A DNA stretch of 64,000 nucleotides. Origin: Neurospora tetraspora (Eukaryota; Ascomycota; Sordariomycetes; Sordariales; Sordariaceae). Shown one piece after another: positions 49,662 to 62,100 of the stretch. A program made the position numbers and the translations under genes. The stretch's first letter is position 1. Each line of letters starts with the position of its first letter. The stretch lies in NCBI RefSeq assembly GCF_033439725.1, contig NW_026944383.1:5208001-5272000 (forward strand). Reading direction: 5' to 3'. Below the pieces are notes generated by a model. That model was not told the origin of the DNA, did not search any database, and saw only the letters and a program-made list of their open reading frames with translations.

Positions 49662-50885
49662 TCAGTTTGAAAATGGCAGCGAAGCGGACGACTCCCGTCT
49701 CTTCGTCTCCAGCTCTTGTATCAACTTGGCATTCGCATCTTGGAGCTCGTGGATGTGACGACATGCCCTCTCTAGGACCTCGGCTTTGCTCCAATTCCTC
49801 GATTTCCGCCCCGATGCGGACGAAGGCGACTGCGGCTCATCATCGTTCTCGGGCTCGGCTTTAGGCTCCATGCCAGGGTTGTCAGGAAGCACTTTGAGGA
49901 GATTATCAAAGTATTCGTGCAATCGCTTGCGGTATTGCTTTTCAACCTGGTTGTGGTTTACTCTGGCGCGACGCTCTTCTGCAGACTCTCCCGGCTTTTG
50001 TGCTGACTTGGGGCGCACCACCTTGCGGGCAGCGGTCCGCAAAGCACGGCTGGATGCAGGTACAGGAGTTGTGTTGTCTTGACCACACACTTTGCGGGCG
50101 GATTCAGGAGTCTTCTTCCTGCCACGCTTCTTGGGTTCTGTCTTTTCAGGCTGCGGCTGGTCGAGCGCGGGAGTTTGCAAACGACTGTCAACACCGGATG
50201 CCGCGACTTCGACACTCTGCTGTGAATAGCTGGGAGAAGAAACAAAGGTGTTCGCATTTACGGCTCCGGCAACATCCTCCAACAACGGCGGAGTTGCCAG
50301 ATTGGGCAAACCGGGTCGTGTCGTGATTGTTTCCGCTGTGCTGCCGTTGTCAAACGATGACCTCATCGGCCACGCGCTCTGCTCCACACTAAACGCCACA
50401 CCAGGACTCGCCATGATGTCGGGGTTGCGCCAATCGAAGCCTGTGACAGAGTTCATAGCATCTGGTGTGAGAGAAAAACTCCTGTTGCTGGCAGCGCTAC
50501 TGAATGTACCCATGGGGCTGGGGACGTAGCCACTCATTGTCTCTCCTCCGACCGGAGTTGCTGGGTCGGCGGACGCCCACGGCGAGCCGGTCTGGATGAG
50601 ATTGTCGAGAGGGATTTGGAACGGGGAAGCTGCGGTTGCGTCGACGCGTCTTGAGCCTACGCTGTGCGACACGGAGGGTGCGCGGCCTTGATAGCTTTGG
50701 GCGAATATGTGGGAAGAAAAATCACCGTTTCCGAGGTACATTTTCGTGTTCGTCATCATCGCCACATCGGCATTCTGCCACGGGGCAACTCCAAAGTGCG
50801 ACGGCATCGATTGAGGTTCGACATTTGAAGATGGCAATTGCTCTGGTTGGAACATCGGATACGGATACTGGATCTTGTACGCCAT
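49662..50885 (-). CDS. bHLH transcription factor, tyrosine (SREBP-type) basic region
   Basis: Single exon, 407 residues. The C-terminal bHLH domain spans about residues 305-395. The basic region and helix 1 read RRARVNHNQVEKQYRKRLHE, with His, Glu and Arg at the E-box-contacting positions. A Tyr replaces the usual Arg (EKQYR), the hallmark of the SREBP class that also binds sterol-regulatory elements. A long acidic, Ser-rich loop (about 30 residues) leads to helix 2, NWSKAEVLERACRHIHELQD, and a short coiled extension. A basic EPKKRGRKKTPESARK stretch at about residue 250 is a likely nuclear signal. The N-terminal 240 residues are Ser/Pro/Gln-rich activation-type sequence. There is no membrane segment, so it is not a membrane-tethered SREBP proper. 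Fungal relatives include developmental and metabolic regulators; the exact orthologue is not assigned. Confidence 0.9.
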   Translation of the reverse strand: MAYKIQYPYPMFQPEQLPSSNVEPQSMPSHFGVAPWQNADVAMMTNTKMYLGNGDFSSHIFAQSYQGRAPSVSHSVGSRRVDATAASPFQIPLDNLIQTGSPWASADPATPVGGETMSGYVPSPMGTFSSAASNRSFSLTPDAMNSVTGFDWRNPDIMASPGVAFSVEQSAWPMRSSFDNGSTAETITTRPGLPNLATPPLLEDVAGAVNANTFVSSPSYSQQSVEVAASGVDSRLQTPALDQPQPEKTEPKKRGRKKTPESARKVCGQDNTTPVPASSRALRTAARKVVRPKSAQKPGESAEERRARVNHNQVEKQYRKRLHEYFDNLLKVLPDNPGMEPKAEPENDDEPQSPSSASGRKSRNWSKAEVLERACRHIHELQDANAKLIQELETKRRESSASLPFSN

Positions 50886-53800
50886 CTGTCAGCACACGAT
50901 CCAAAAGAAAAGAAAAAAACAAAGCGATGTTTTCGATCATTCGCCGATGGCTTCCGCACATGCTGCACCAAATTCGACAATGATGACAATTCGAGCCGTT
51001 TTCTTCGAAAAACACACCACACGACTTGTGCACTGTGTATTCACGACACGAACGATGGCACACACGGAGAACAGCGAGGAGGAAAAAAATTGCCATTTGT
51101 CTGGGTTTTCAGCTATCGCCGCGTTCAGGTGTAGCTGGATACTAGCACTGGGCGTAGGCTTGCGGACACGCCGACTGGCCTTTCTGATCTCGCGATTTGG
51201 AGCTAAAAAAAAATGGGAAGAGAGAGAATGGGTCACGAACCTGATAGTGAGCCATTTCGGATGGCCTACGGACGGCAGGTTGGTGGTGTGTTTGGTTCAG
51301 GAAGTCCATGTTGTGTATCGCTTCACGTCGGTGATGGTGATGGCGATGGGTGTGTGGCTGCTTGGTTCAGACTGGTGGTTTGCTGCTCTGGATTTTAGCA
51401 AGGTACGCGGGGCACACGGTTTATGCTGTTCTCGTTGATCTCCAATACTTTCCATGGGTACCTATTCCGAGCCGGGCGACATTTGGCTGCACTTTCAATG
51501 GTGCTCCTCAGCGATGCTCGGCATTGGTCAAGCCAAGTGCAGTTTTACGTGAGCGTCGGGGTGCCAAAGCAGCAAGAAAGCCAGCAGCGGACATGGCCTG
51601 CCACTGACCACCCAACACACACACCGCAAGCCCCAGCCGGTGCAGTTCAACCCCCCGACCCAATCCCATGTCGATGGATTCTTAGCGTCGGTTCTGCCCA
51701 CTGAGCGAGCACCCCTCCCTTCGACCACGCCCCAAACCCTGACATGGACGCCCAGCAATTTGGCAACCGACAGGCCCCGAACATTACGAGTTTCGCGCAG
51801 TCTGAATCGGTCATGGCACGCATTCAAGAATCAGCAGCATTGGGGAGCTCCCAGGGCAAATCTCGATGGAGGGTGGCATTCCATGAAGATCGCTTCAAGT
51901 TGCAATGCAATGGTGAGTAACGATCAATGCAGACCCCCCTTGTTCCCCTTGTTCCCAGGACGGAATGGACGGGCTGACGCTCCGACTCCCCGAAAAGCAC
52001 CTTACCAGTACCGGGCATACGTACCTCTACAGTACGTACCGCAGCTCCGAAAACCCCACGTCCGCAACGCGCGACCGGACAAAACAACACATATGACGCC
52101 GGCATCTTTACCACAGCCTTGCAGTATCTTTTTGCCCCGAACGCTGCACCCATCGGCATGGCCCAAGCTCTTTCTGTCGCCATCGGCCTTTACTCTTTTC
52201 TGTCTAGCACGGGTTGATGACCTTGAAGGCAGGACGTTTTTGTCGGGTTAGGAGCTCGCAAGCCCGTTACGGTTCCCTGAAAGGAAATCAGTGAAAATCC
52301 GAGGCCCCACCCGACGTGATTGGTGAGGTGGGATCCTGTGGAGAGTTCGCCGACTGAAAGCACCTGGTGCTGCAAGTGTTCCAGGTGTCCCAGTGGTTGC
52401 CCAGCGGTGGTCCCCACGATAATTACTGATCGATCACTAATTGTGGGAGCACTTTTGCAGCTGTGGCTTCGCTTTTTCCCTTGCCCAGCAAGGATTGGCC
52501 GACGTTTCCAGCCTAGCACGACGCGCTTGTATAGTAGCGTCGCAACGGCCATTCGACACCTGTTCACAGTCAAGCCATCGCGATCCGCCGATTCTTGCCA
52601 GTCTGGGAGCCGGTCCGTGCACTGTGCAGATCTGGGAGATGATGCTGCTCGAGATCTCAGGGGATTGTCCCCGGGGGTTGTTCGCCGGTCTTGGAATTGG
52701 ATGGCATGGCTGCATCGCCGCTGCCTGCCCTCAGGCCTCCAGGGCCCCAGGCTGCACACACACACACCTGTGAGGGACCGCTGGGAACACTGAGACTGCT
52801 GGGACTGGTCGGGGGGGATGGGCTGGCTGCGGTGTGAGACATGGGCTCATTAAGTGCGGTGAAGGGGGGAAAGGCTCGCGACTGCATGGGCTCACCTGAC
52901 GGAACCTGTAAGATGAGGTTTGACAAGTCGCCAATCCCATCCGCCAGTCATTGCCGGTTGTCCAGAGGTTCTAGGCCGGCCCATGAGGTCATTTCACTCC
53001 CCCACGCCTTGCCAGAGAGAGACAGGTACGAACACGCTTGCCCACAAAACCGCATGGGTTTTCCCACCTGTGAGCAGCCATTCGAAATTGTTGCGCAGAG
53101 ACGATCACCTCGCAGCAAGATACAGTACCACTGAGCCACTCTGATCGGCTCCAAGTTTCAGCCGTATGTCAATGATTCAGTCGGTGAACATGGGCAACAA
53201 TCGATCAAGAGTGAGCTCAATATCCCGGCCCTGGGGATTTGTTTGGGAGAATGATGGGAGAACGCGTTTTCGCTTCTTCAGGCACACTCGAACCTTGATT
53301 AGATTCCTGGGTTCTTGGCATGTAGATGCTTGGCCCTGGCCCCTGGCGCGTGCCGGTGTGGTGGTGATGTGGATGGTTGCAAACGAAGTGGAGGCACTCA
53401 TCAAGCGAATAGGATAGGATGGCGCTTATGATAGCTTCCCCTCTCCATTTGCACCGGGAAATGATGGATTTGCGGTCTTTCATCTTGCCAACAACAACCT
53501 TTCTGCCGACCATGTCCTTGTCCAGCGTCCGCTGAGTTGCGCTGGTGAGGGTATTTGACATTCACGACAAAACTTCCTGCCTGGCTGGGTGCCCTCGAGG
53601 ACCTCACTTTCGCCCGCGCCATCGGAACACGGACAAAATGAGTTTGGGCGATGCGAGGGGGGATGAGGTCTGATAGGAAGGGAGATTGCGGAAGCAGCCA
53701 GCGGATATGCAGCTCATGCTGCCGCGAGCATGGTCAAGCTCATTGATGCTGAAACCGCGGTACCATGAGAGCACAGCTATGCCACGGTTGTGTGACCCCC

Positions 53801-56269
53801 ATGGATGAAGGGAAACGGATCCTTTTTCGCCGTTGCCAGCCAAAACGGTTATCACTCTTTGCACGTGCGCCCACAGAGCAGGGCTCAGCATCATGGCCTT
53901 GGGGAATGGAGATATCAGGGGTTCGATATCGCCCAAGCGTCCGGGGCGGGAAAGGAAATAAACCGGCCGCGGTTGTGGTGTGGGTTCGGTGGTGGACAAA
54001 TCGTAAGACCTGGCAAATGATCATCTCCAACGGCCTCATCGGTCTCATACCATTGGGATTGTTGGAAGGGGGAATGCTGAAGGTGAGCCAGATCCGTTCT
54101 TGATGAATGGGAAATTTCATGTGAGAACGCGGTCAACAGGGTGAACAGTGCACTGCGCGCACCCCGACGAGATTGACTTGTTGTTTCGCTGTGTCGGGAT
54201 GGATCGAGCCCTCGGGCTGTCAGGACGGACCGCTCGGCTGCGCTGCCTGCGGCGCACCCAGGGGTCAATCTGATTGTGCTCAAGGTCGAGAGATTGTCTA
54301 TTTCTAGAGGTGAGGAGAGAGGAACGCATCATCATGGCTGCTTGTTACTTCAAGTGATGTTGCCCTATCAATGGTTCAGCGATCGCGTTTACGACCTCTT
54401 CTTGGAGGTACGCATGATGGAGACGAATCGCAATGGCAGATATCTCTTCGGGGGTGCCACGTCGCAGGCTCGCAGCCGTGTCTTGTGGTGGTCTGTGGAA
54501 TGCCTGCCCTGATGCTGGCCTGCTGTCCCCTCATGCCCCCTATCCGAAGCCGCGAGCCAGAGCAGTAAAATTGGCGGCTCAAACAGAGACAATGCCACCG
54601 GATTTACACTGTCCAAAGTCAAAAAGATATCTCCAGTGCCAGGCGGATATCGGATTGGGAATTATACACAATAGTACTTGCCCACAGCGATCTACACTGC
54701 CCGTAAGCACTATTGATTTTTTGTTTTGACAAGAAATGATTACTATTTGCTCGGACGCGAGCCAGCGAACGGCAACGAAGAAGGACAATGAGGTAGTTGT
54801 CCATCGTTCGTCCCCTCGTGTCGTGGGCCGTGGTAAGTCGTGGGTGGCAGTTCGGTTCGCATGGAAGCGGAAGGGAAGGGAAGGGAACAGTTAAGGAAGA
54901 GAAGAAAAGGAAGCCACGAACTGACCCGACGACCACTTCAGCGTGTACAAAACCGAAACGAAACGAAAACACCGCGGTTCCTTTTCGTTGAGAGAATCAA
55001 CAGCACCAAATGGAAAACGGGAATATCAAGAAAAGCCAAAAGAAAATCGAACGATTGGTCGTCGCCGACGTTTTTCTATCGATTTTTTATCGAGGATCCG
55101 GTAGGTTGGCACGCTAGGATATTTGAAATGGTGGGATGATGTCGTCGTCCGTCGTGGTTCGCGAGTCGTTGTCGTTGTTCATCCAGTGACCAGTCAGTTA
55201 TGGTTCAAGGTGTCTCACTACAGTTGCAGTGATCAAATGGAGTGCGGGAGCGGGAAGGTTGTCCTCCTCCCCGATGCCTGGCCCCTGGTCCTGCTGATGA
55301 ACCCCCACCCTTGTTTCCACTGCCTTGCGTGGCAGCCGTGGCTCGTGGAGTCAGGTGTGAGTGGGCGTGGAGGTATTTTTGATGCCGGCCGGGACGGTTG
55401 TTGTTCATCCCCGGCCAGCTCACAACGCAGCCGTAGCAGGGCAAGGTGAGACAAAAAGAACCCTAACCAAAAATGATCCTTCAAGGCAGGTAAAAATGGT
55501 TAGCGTGGTACCGCCACCTTACAATCTTCAGGGGTTTATATGATGGGTGAGAAAACCTCACATCTTCTTGACGAAGATTAAAGTTATCGCCACTTCAGGT
55601 TTGCAATTCACCGCGCTAACGTTTTACTACATGCCGGAGGAGGTGTACAGTATTGCCGGCCGGATGAGTACGGTTAGGTACGTTTTCACCTTTGATGCTG
55701 CTCTCCACGAGTCCACCTAACTCCGTCCCCGGTCTGCCGGTGTGCTTACGGCTCCAGGTTGTCTCGGTCAGTCAGGTCTCCTTCCGTTGTTGTGCTGGCC
55801 CGCTGGGACCTTCAACTTCAGCTTGTCTCAGACCTCAGCTCCACGAATTCCAAACCCCAAAGTCGGACGACCTCGGTCACCGTCATCAGGTGGCATCGCA
55901 CATGGTGAGGGAATGGTGAATGGCGACTGGAGGCAGGTGCGAGGTGAGACGTCAATTGGCAAGCACCAAACAGCCGAAATGGAGTCTGCCTGAAATCCAG
56001 ACAAGAATGTCTCAATCGAGATGAATGCCACATGGTGTCGTGTCGACCGCCTTATTCCCGGCATTCCACTTGCGACACTGGACTGGGAAGTGGGGAGTTA
56101 TGCTTGGTTGCCCCTGGACTGGACGGAGCCGCGGCCGCGGAGGAAGGACCGGATGGCGGGGCCGCTCGGTGCACGATGCCGTCACGGTGGTTCTTGCACT
56201 ATCGACACCCAAAACCCTCGTGGAAGCAGGTCAACCGGTGCGCTCATTTGACTCTCTTCCAGACTTGCC
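50886..56269. other. 5.4-kb gene-poor region
   Basis: No supportable gene. The first few hundred bases should be the promoter and leader of the bHLH gene. Numerous overlapping short frames on both strands lack domain signals, as expected from GC-rich non-coding DNA. Confidence 0.45.
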
Positions 56270-57345
56270 CAGTTCGCGCCGCCTCGTCACATCAAAAGAT
56301 AGGACCGTCTTTCTCAGGAATGGCCTGACACAGGCTGAGATCGAGCATGAAGTCGTCTTCATGATCACTGCCGGCTCAGACACCACTGCTACTACAATGC
56401 GGACGACCATCCTTAATGTCATCACTCATCCGAACGTGTACCTGGAGCTCAAGAGGGACATCTTCAAGGCCGCACGAGAGGGCAAGGCTTCCAATCCGGT
56501 CAAATACGAGGAGGCCTTGACTCTTCCGTACAGTATCTGCAGGTACGTCAACCAGGGGCCATTATGCAATCTTAGGCCCACTAGAAAACGCTCACATGCC
56601 AAACCGGCAGTTATTCACGAAGGTCTCCGTATGCGACCCTGGAGCGTGTCGCCTCTCCATCGCGGAGTCTTTCCGCCCTCATACACCTAGGCATGGCTTC
56701 TCATAGCGCGCTTCAGCTACCTGCGGCCGTTTCCGCGGGAGCTTCACCTCGGGTTTGGAGGAGAGTTCAAGTTCCCAACCATCATTAGTCTAGGTCTAGC
56801 ACTTATCACGTTTACAATTGGCTTACTTACGGATCTGACCCCCGGTAACCGCTCTCTTCCTTAAATCAGTGCCTCCAGAGGGGTGACGCCATCTGTGGCC
56901 ACTTTATTCCCGGAGGTACGGCCATAGGCGTCAACATTTCGGCCATTAACATGTCGAGGTGTGCGGAAAAAAGACCGAACACTTTCTGGTGTGTTGTCGT
57001 GTAAGTGTGTTCGGACTTATTTCCGCACACCTCGCATGTCCAAGGAGCTCTACGGCGACGACGCCGAGTTCTTTCGCCCTGAGCGGTTCCTCGAGGTTAG
57101 GTAGCCGAGAGCAGCGTGAGGAGATGTACCGAAACGTCAACTCGATCTTTGGCTTGGGGGGGTGGATGTGTGCCGGGGCAAAACATCGCTTGGGTGGAGC
57201 TTTACAAGTTCTTTTTCGAGCTGTTCAGGCACTTTGACATTGAGATTGCCGATCCCATAAAGCCCACGAAGACAGGGTCACAGCATATTTGGCTGGACCA
57301 AGACTTTCTTGTTCGGTTTAGGGAGTTCGAGGACGGACTACTAGC
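56270..57345 (+). pseudogene. decayed cytochrome P450
   Basis: The I-helix segment GLTQAEIEHEVVFMITAGSDTT (oxygen-binding AGSDTT near 56,370-56,390) is followed by the K-helix E-x-x-R (HEGLRMRP, near 56,615-56,640), the GDAICGHFIPGGT strand (near 56,885), EFFRPERFL (near 57,068) and the heme loop FG.GGWMCAG with its Cys (57,150-57,180). The fungal P450 order is therefore intact, but the frame is not. A 68-nt intron (56,543-56,610) has consensus ends but no longer joins exons in frame as I read it. Frame changes precede GDAIC, a stop follows RFLEV, and an 80-bp foldback element interrupts the part after NISAINMS. The N-terminal half is not recognisable upstream. The style (HFIPGGTAIGVN) resembles pisatin-demethylase-like P450s of specialised metabolism. 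Convergent with the AsaB-like gene. Confidence 0.85.
56955..57034. mobile_element. 80-bp foldback MITE-like insertion
   Basis: Terminal inverted repeats of 28 bp (56,955-56,982 and 57,007-57,034, two mismatches) start CGAGGTGTGCGG, with a 24-base centre. CATGT flanks both ends (56,950-56,954 and 57,035-57,039), a 5-bp target duplication. Removing the element and one CATGT restores the uninterrupted P450 reading AINMSKELYGDD, which strongly supports insertion. It has no coding capacity, so it is a non-autonomous element. Confidence 0.9.
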
Positions 57346-57375
57346 TACCTCTCTACCTCTAGGTACTTTCCAGTT

Positions 57376-58134
57376 TCACCAGAAAACAAGACATCGAACC
57401 TCCACGCTCTCCCTCCACTCCCCCTCTTTAGCATCTGGATCCTCCACGGCGCAGTGCGGTGCCCTCCTCGCCATCTCCGGGGAATTGTCGCTATCAAAGC
57501 ACTTGATCAGCACCACCTCATCCGGTTGCTGTTGGTACTTGAAGTACCACCTGTGTTCCGGTTTGGGCTTAACCGTCCAAGACTCCCTGCGCTGTCCGCT
57601 TTGGAGGATGATAGATCCCGGAACGAGGTCGACGTCGGAGACGGTGCGGGCGTCACAGAGGGCTAGGGGGTCTTTGTGGACGGGCTTGATGGGCCGCCAG
57701 ATCTGTTATGTGTTAGGACTGGACGTATATCAACAGGGTCGCTTTATCAACCAGTGACTGACGTATCTCCGGTGTGCAACACTGAACTTCCCTCCAAGTA
57801 CTAGAGCCAAGGCTGTCTCTTGAGATAACCGGGCCCAAATTGAACCCATCTTATCCCTTCAAGCCTGGCCAAACACTAGTGCACGAAATAGATCGGAATG
57901 GGAAAATCAAAACCCACATTAACAATCCCCCATCTCCTCTGCATCAAACCCCCCACTTGGTCTGCATCAGGGACCTTCTTCCTCAGCACCATCTCCGCCC
58001 CGGCGTATGACTGGTCCACGTGTGCGCGGTGCAGCGGGCCCCGGTGCCGCACGTTGTACACGGGAATCTCATGCCAGTCGGAAGGGCCGCGGCGGACTCG
58101 ATGGTCAAAGGCGAAGACGCGGGATGCACCAGTG
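57376..58134 (-). CDS. AsaB/CmcJ-like hydroxylase/desaturase, 5' end unresolved
   Basis: Exon 58134-57918 and exon 57702-57376 are separated by a 215-nt intron (GTGGGT donor, CCTAAC branch site, ACAG acceptor) that joins WGIVN to IWRPIKPV in frame. The protein reads TGASRVFAFDH, WHEIPVYNVRHRGPLHRAHV with the HVD of iron-binding oxygenases (RAHVDQSYAGA), then RRWGIVNIWRPI, DPLALCDARTVSDVDLV, WYFKY...PDEVVLIKCFDS and a typical end, RRAPHCAVEDP...RESVEVRCLVFW. This matches the fungal family related to AsaB and the bacterial CmcJ subunit, which hydroxylates or desaturates specialised metabolites. About 180 residues are clear. The N-terminal third is not visible: an acceptor TAG precedes TGASR at 58,135, but I find no convincing upstream exons before the RIP boundary. 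Hence it is either truncated or continues through short unseen exons. Confidence 0.75.
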
Positions 58135-58299
58135 CTAGTTATTTTGTTTCCCCCGAAGAAAGGGTGGCTTGTTAGTCCGTGTGCTGTAAGTTGCTTATTG
58201 GTAAGGTCTCTCGAAGCGGTGATAATCAAGGGTCTCGAGATGGAACAAACGGACGGGGGAGGGGGTACGTAACGGTGAGATAGGGTCAGGGTAAGCAAC

Positions 58300-59150
58300 T
58301 AAGCTGTACAGGCGTCACAGATCTTAAAAAGTCTAGAACGACCGTTGAGATTGTCCTTGGGTTATTTTTGGGATAGGAAAGATGGGGAATGAACTGAGGA
58401 GTGGAGTTCGAAAGTGGAAGGGTTCATGTCCCTGCTGTCAAATTCTAGGGTGGCATTCTGGCCAGATGTGGACTAGATACCAGAGTCCCAGCCACCTGAT
58501 TTAACAGGTCTTGGCAAATATGGGTTACCCCCAGAACCCCTATACCTTCTGAAGAGAGCGCTCGAGTTAGATACACACAGAATCAACCAATTACCAGTAA
58601 ATTTAATAATTAATAGTTTGATATGCATCCTATCAATATAACGATTAGCACGTACGAATAGTAAATAATAACCAGATTGCGATATTCCTCTCAAAGCCTA
58701 CCGAGACGGAAAAAAACGTCGCTTACTTTAAAGACGGCGATGATTAGTTGCGATAGGAACCAATATTCTAATCGAAGTATATCCTTAATACCTTTAAGAA
58801 TTAGTTTTAAAGAAAGATTAAGAAGCTATCCGCCCCAAAATAACTTTATCCTAATTATTACCTTATAATAAAGGAGGTTAAAACCCGTATTAATAATACT
58901 GAAGTGAAATTCATATGTTTCGATAGCGGTATTAATTCTTAAACTATTGTCCGCTAAGACGAGATTAGCTATAAAGAATCTATTAAATACTACGACTGAA
59001 ACGAAATTATAATCGATACTTTTATTACAGATGACGACTTTATTAATAAATAATTTTATAAATTAGAAGTCAACCTCTATCCTAATAATAAAAAGGATTA
59101 GAAGGAATTTGTAGTTAATAATAAAGCTCTACGTACTTAAATGAAATTAT
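58300..59150. repeat. transition into RIP-mutated DNA
   Basis: Normal composition to about 58,500, then A+T-rich DNA poor in CpA from about 58,560. No gene or identifiable element is seen in 58,560-59,150, which may be an older repeat flanking the copia fossil. Confidence 0.5.
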
Positions 59151-62100
59151 TTATTATAGGGCTAGAGCCCAGGGGTTAAGCTTGGCTATTACCAAGCCAT
59201 ATCCCGCCTTATCAATAGGGTACCTACCTTATTAATAGGGATACGAACCTTCTAATTAGCTAAACCCACAACTACTTAGCCTGTACGTACGTTACATAAA
59301 ACCTTCTTTCAATTATACTCTTCTAATATAATTTGTCCTCTTACTTCTTCTATTAAATATAACATTTCAACCTTATACGACTGCTCACTATGCAATACTC
59401 TCGCAGACCCATTACATTGTTAATTAACTACGGATTATAAAATAGAATTATAAGGGAGGAATGTAATACTGACGAATAGTATTGAAATTTTAAGTAAATA
59501 ATAAATTATAAAGCGGTCGACAACTAAATTAAAGTAAAAGAAATATACTATAAAACCGTCGCTATCCTTACAAAAGATCCTACGAATTAGATTAATTAAT
59601 TATAAATTTAATCTACTACTATAAATAACGGTTAAAATAAAGAAATTGGAGAAATCTTTATTACTAATTTATAATATTCTAATTTTATTAACACAGTTAA
59701 AATCGTCTACCCGGGGTAGTAATAGTATTCAAAAATTCAATAAAGAAATAGCCTCCAATACCCTTAAGTATATAGAAGTCTATAGGGATTTTAAGCAATA
59801 TAATATTAATAGCGCTCGTCGCAGGGTCGCTGCTGGAAGAGGAGGAGTTTATTACGGTACTTTTAGCGCTAGCGAAATTAATATTAAATACAATAATTAG
59901 AAATATAATAGCGAAAGCTATAATATTAAAGATAAAGATATTTATTACGATAGTAAGAATAAAAAGTTAAGGGGTTTTAATACTAGGAAAAGAAAGTTCC
60001 TATTAGATAAATCCGAAATTTAACTACGTAAGAGGGATAATACTATAATATATAAAATATACGAGAGAAATTATTACTTCCTTAAAAATTATTAGTACGT
60101 TAACTTAAATGCGAAGCCTTTATACTTTAGGCTATATTTTTCCGTTAAATGCGTTATTAAAACTAACCTCGCGAGAAATCCAAAGTTCGCTAAACTAGTA
60201 ATTAAACTTTCTAAGAAGGAAGAGAAAGTCGAGAAGGAAGAATTAGCGTAATTATTAAATCGGATATACAAAGTAACTTTCTAAATTAGCGGGGTATTTA
60301 AAATTAGAAACGAAATTTACTTTTTTAAGAATTTAATGATATTCGATTTAAGTAGTTCGCTTTACATATTTAATAAAACTATTCGTTTCCTTTACTTTCG
60401 TTATATTAATCCGGATAATTTTTTATAAATTAGTAATATTTAAATAGAAATTAAAAGGTTTGGGAAAGTTGATATTATTATTAAAGGTAAAAATAGTCCC
60501 TTAAAGCTACAGTTAAAAGAAGTCGCTTTTTGCCCTAATTTTACTATTAACTTCGTTTCCTATTTCTAATTGCGAAAGTAGGATTTCTATTAAGACTATT
60601 GACTATTAAATAATTACTTAAAGAAGGCTAACGGTTTATTCTTTTACTATTTAAGTACTATTTATAATTAAATAATTATTGAAATTATCCCTCTTTTATT
60701 TACTAGATCGTCGTTTATAGCGCGCCGTTATTAAATTAATTTATATATACGAAGACCTTCGAAAAGATTAATAGAAATATAATATTAGTAATTTAATTAC
60801 CCAAATCCCTAAATATTCAATTATTTATAGACTATTAATAGAATACGATTATATAGTATACTTTTAATTAAATATAATATATATAGGATAATAAAAATAA
60901 AACGATAAGTTAGTTGCGTTTCGAAAGACCGAAGTTACAGCCTAAGAGAAAAATTCGCCGTCGATTTCTTCAATTTTAAATTAAAACTTAAAGGATTATA
61001 CTACCTTCTTCTAATTACTTATCTATAATCAAAATTAATTTAAGATTATTACTTATCGAACCGAGAAGTTATTACAATAGTTAATACTTTAGCTAACTAT
61101 ATTTAGATATTTAAATACCGATATAATATTAATATTAAAATTATCGCATATAATAACGAATTTATAAATAACGAAATTAAGGATAGATTCGCCCGGTATA
61201 ATATAATTTTAAACCTTCTACTACTAATATTTAAATATAGAATAGAGGAGCAGAACGTTTAAGGGGTATAATTAAAGAGAGATACCGTATAATATTATTA
61301 AATTCGAAAATATTAGAAGATTTATAGCTAGGGATTATTTGCGCGGCCGTTTACTTTATTAATTATTCCCCTCGTTACTTATATAATTGGAAATTTCCCT
61401 TCGAATGATTTTATATTTATATTGCGAACTAATATAGTTAGCAAGAATTACGTAAATTAAATTTAAACTATTTTTGAATTTATAGGTATAAGGTATTTAC
61501 TATAATAAGCGCCGCTTAAAGGAAGAAGTAAAGATTTTAAAAGTATAACCTAAAGGTTTAGATCGGATATTTTATCGGTTATTTAGCGACTTCTATTTAT
61601 CGTATATGGAATTTTTATATAAATTGGATTATTTAAATCAGAAATATAATATTCGACGAGGATATTATTTATTATTTAGACGTTAAGAACTTTAAGATGA
61701 TTTTAAAATTATTAGCGAAGAATTTACTAATTTACTTAATAGGATAAACGAGCCCGCTAGTTAACTTTCGGAGGTATCTAAATTATCCTATATTAAAAGT
61801 TATACGCTATTGAACGACGCTAACGACGGTAATATTAAACTTCTCCCGTCGAATTTCCTTAATTAAAATTAGGAGGATTATTAAGAGAATTGAGAAATCT
61901 CCTAAAATAAGAGTAATTAATTATAGGAGGTGCTAATTTAATAGCCTATTTATAATAAAATATCTATCGAATATATTATAGGTTTATACCCGTCGCTTCC
62001 ATTTACCCCGCTAACCATATTCTATATTAATTATTCTATTAACCGAACTATGGACTAGTATTCTTATTATTAAAAACTATAGGAAGCCGTTTTCAACATT

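Noticed and set aside
59160-59420. Possible 5' LTR of the copia fossil
   Set aside because: The composition is suggestive, but no second copy lies inside the window and the ends cannot be fixed in RIP-mutated DNA, so it is not listed as a separate feature.
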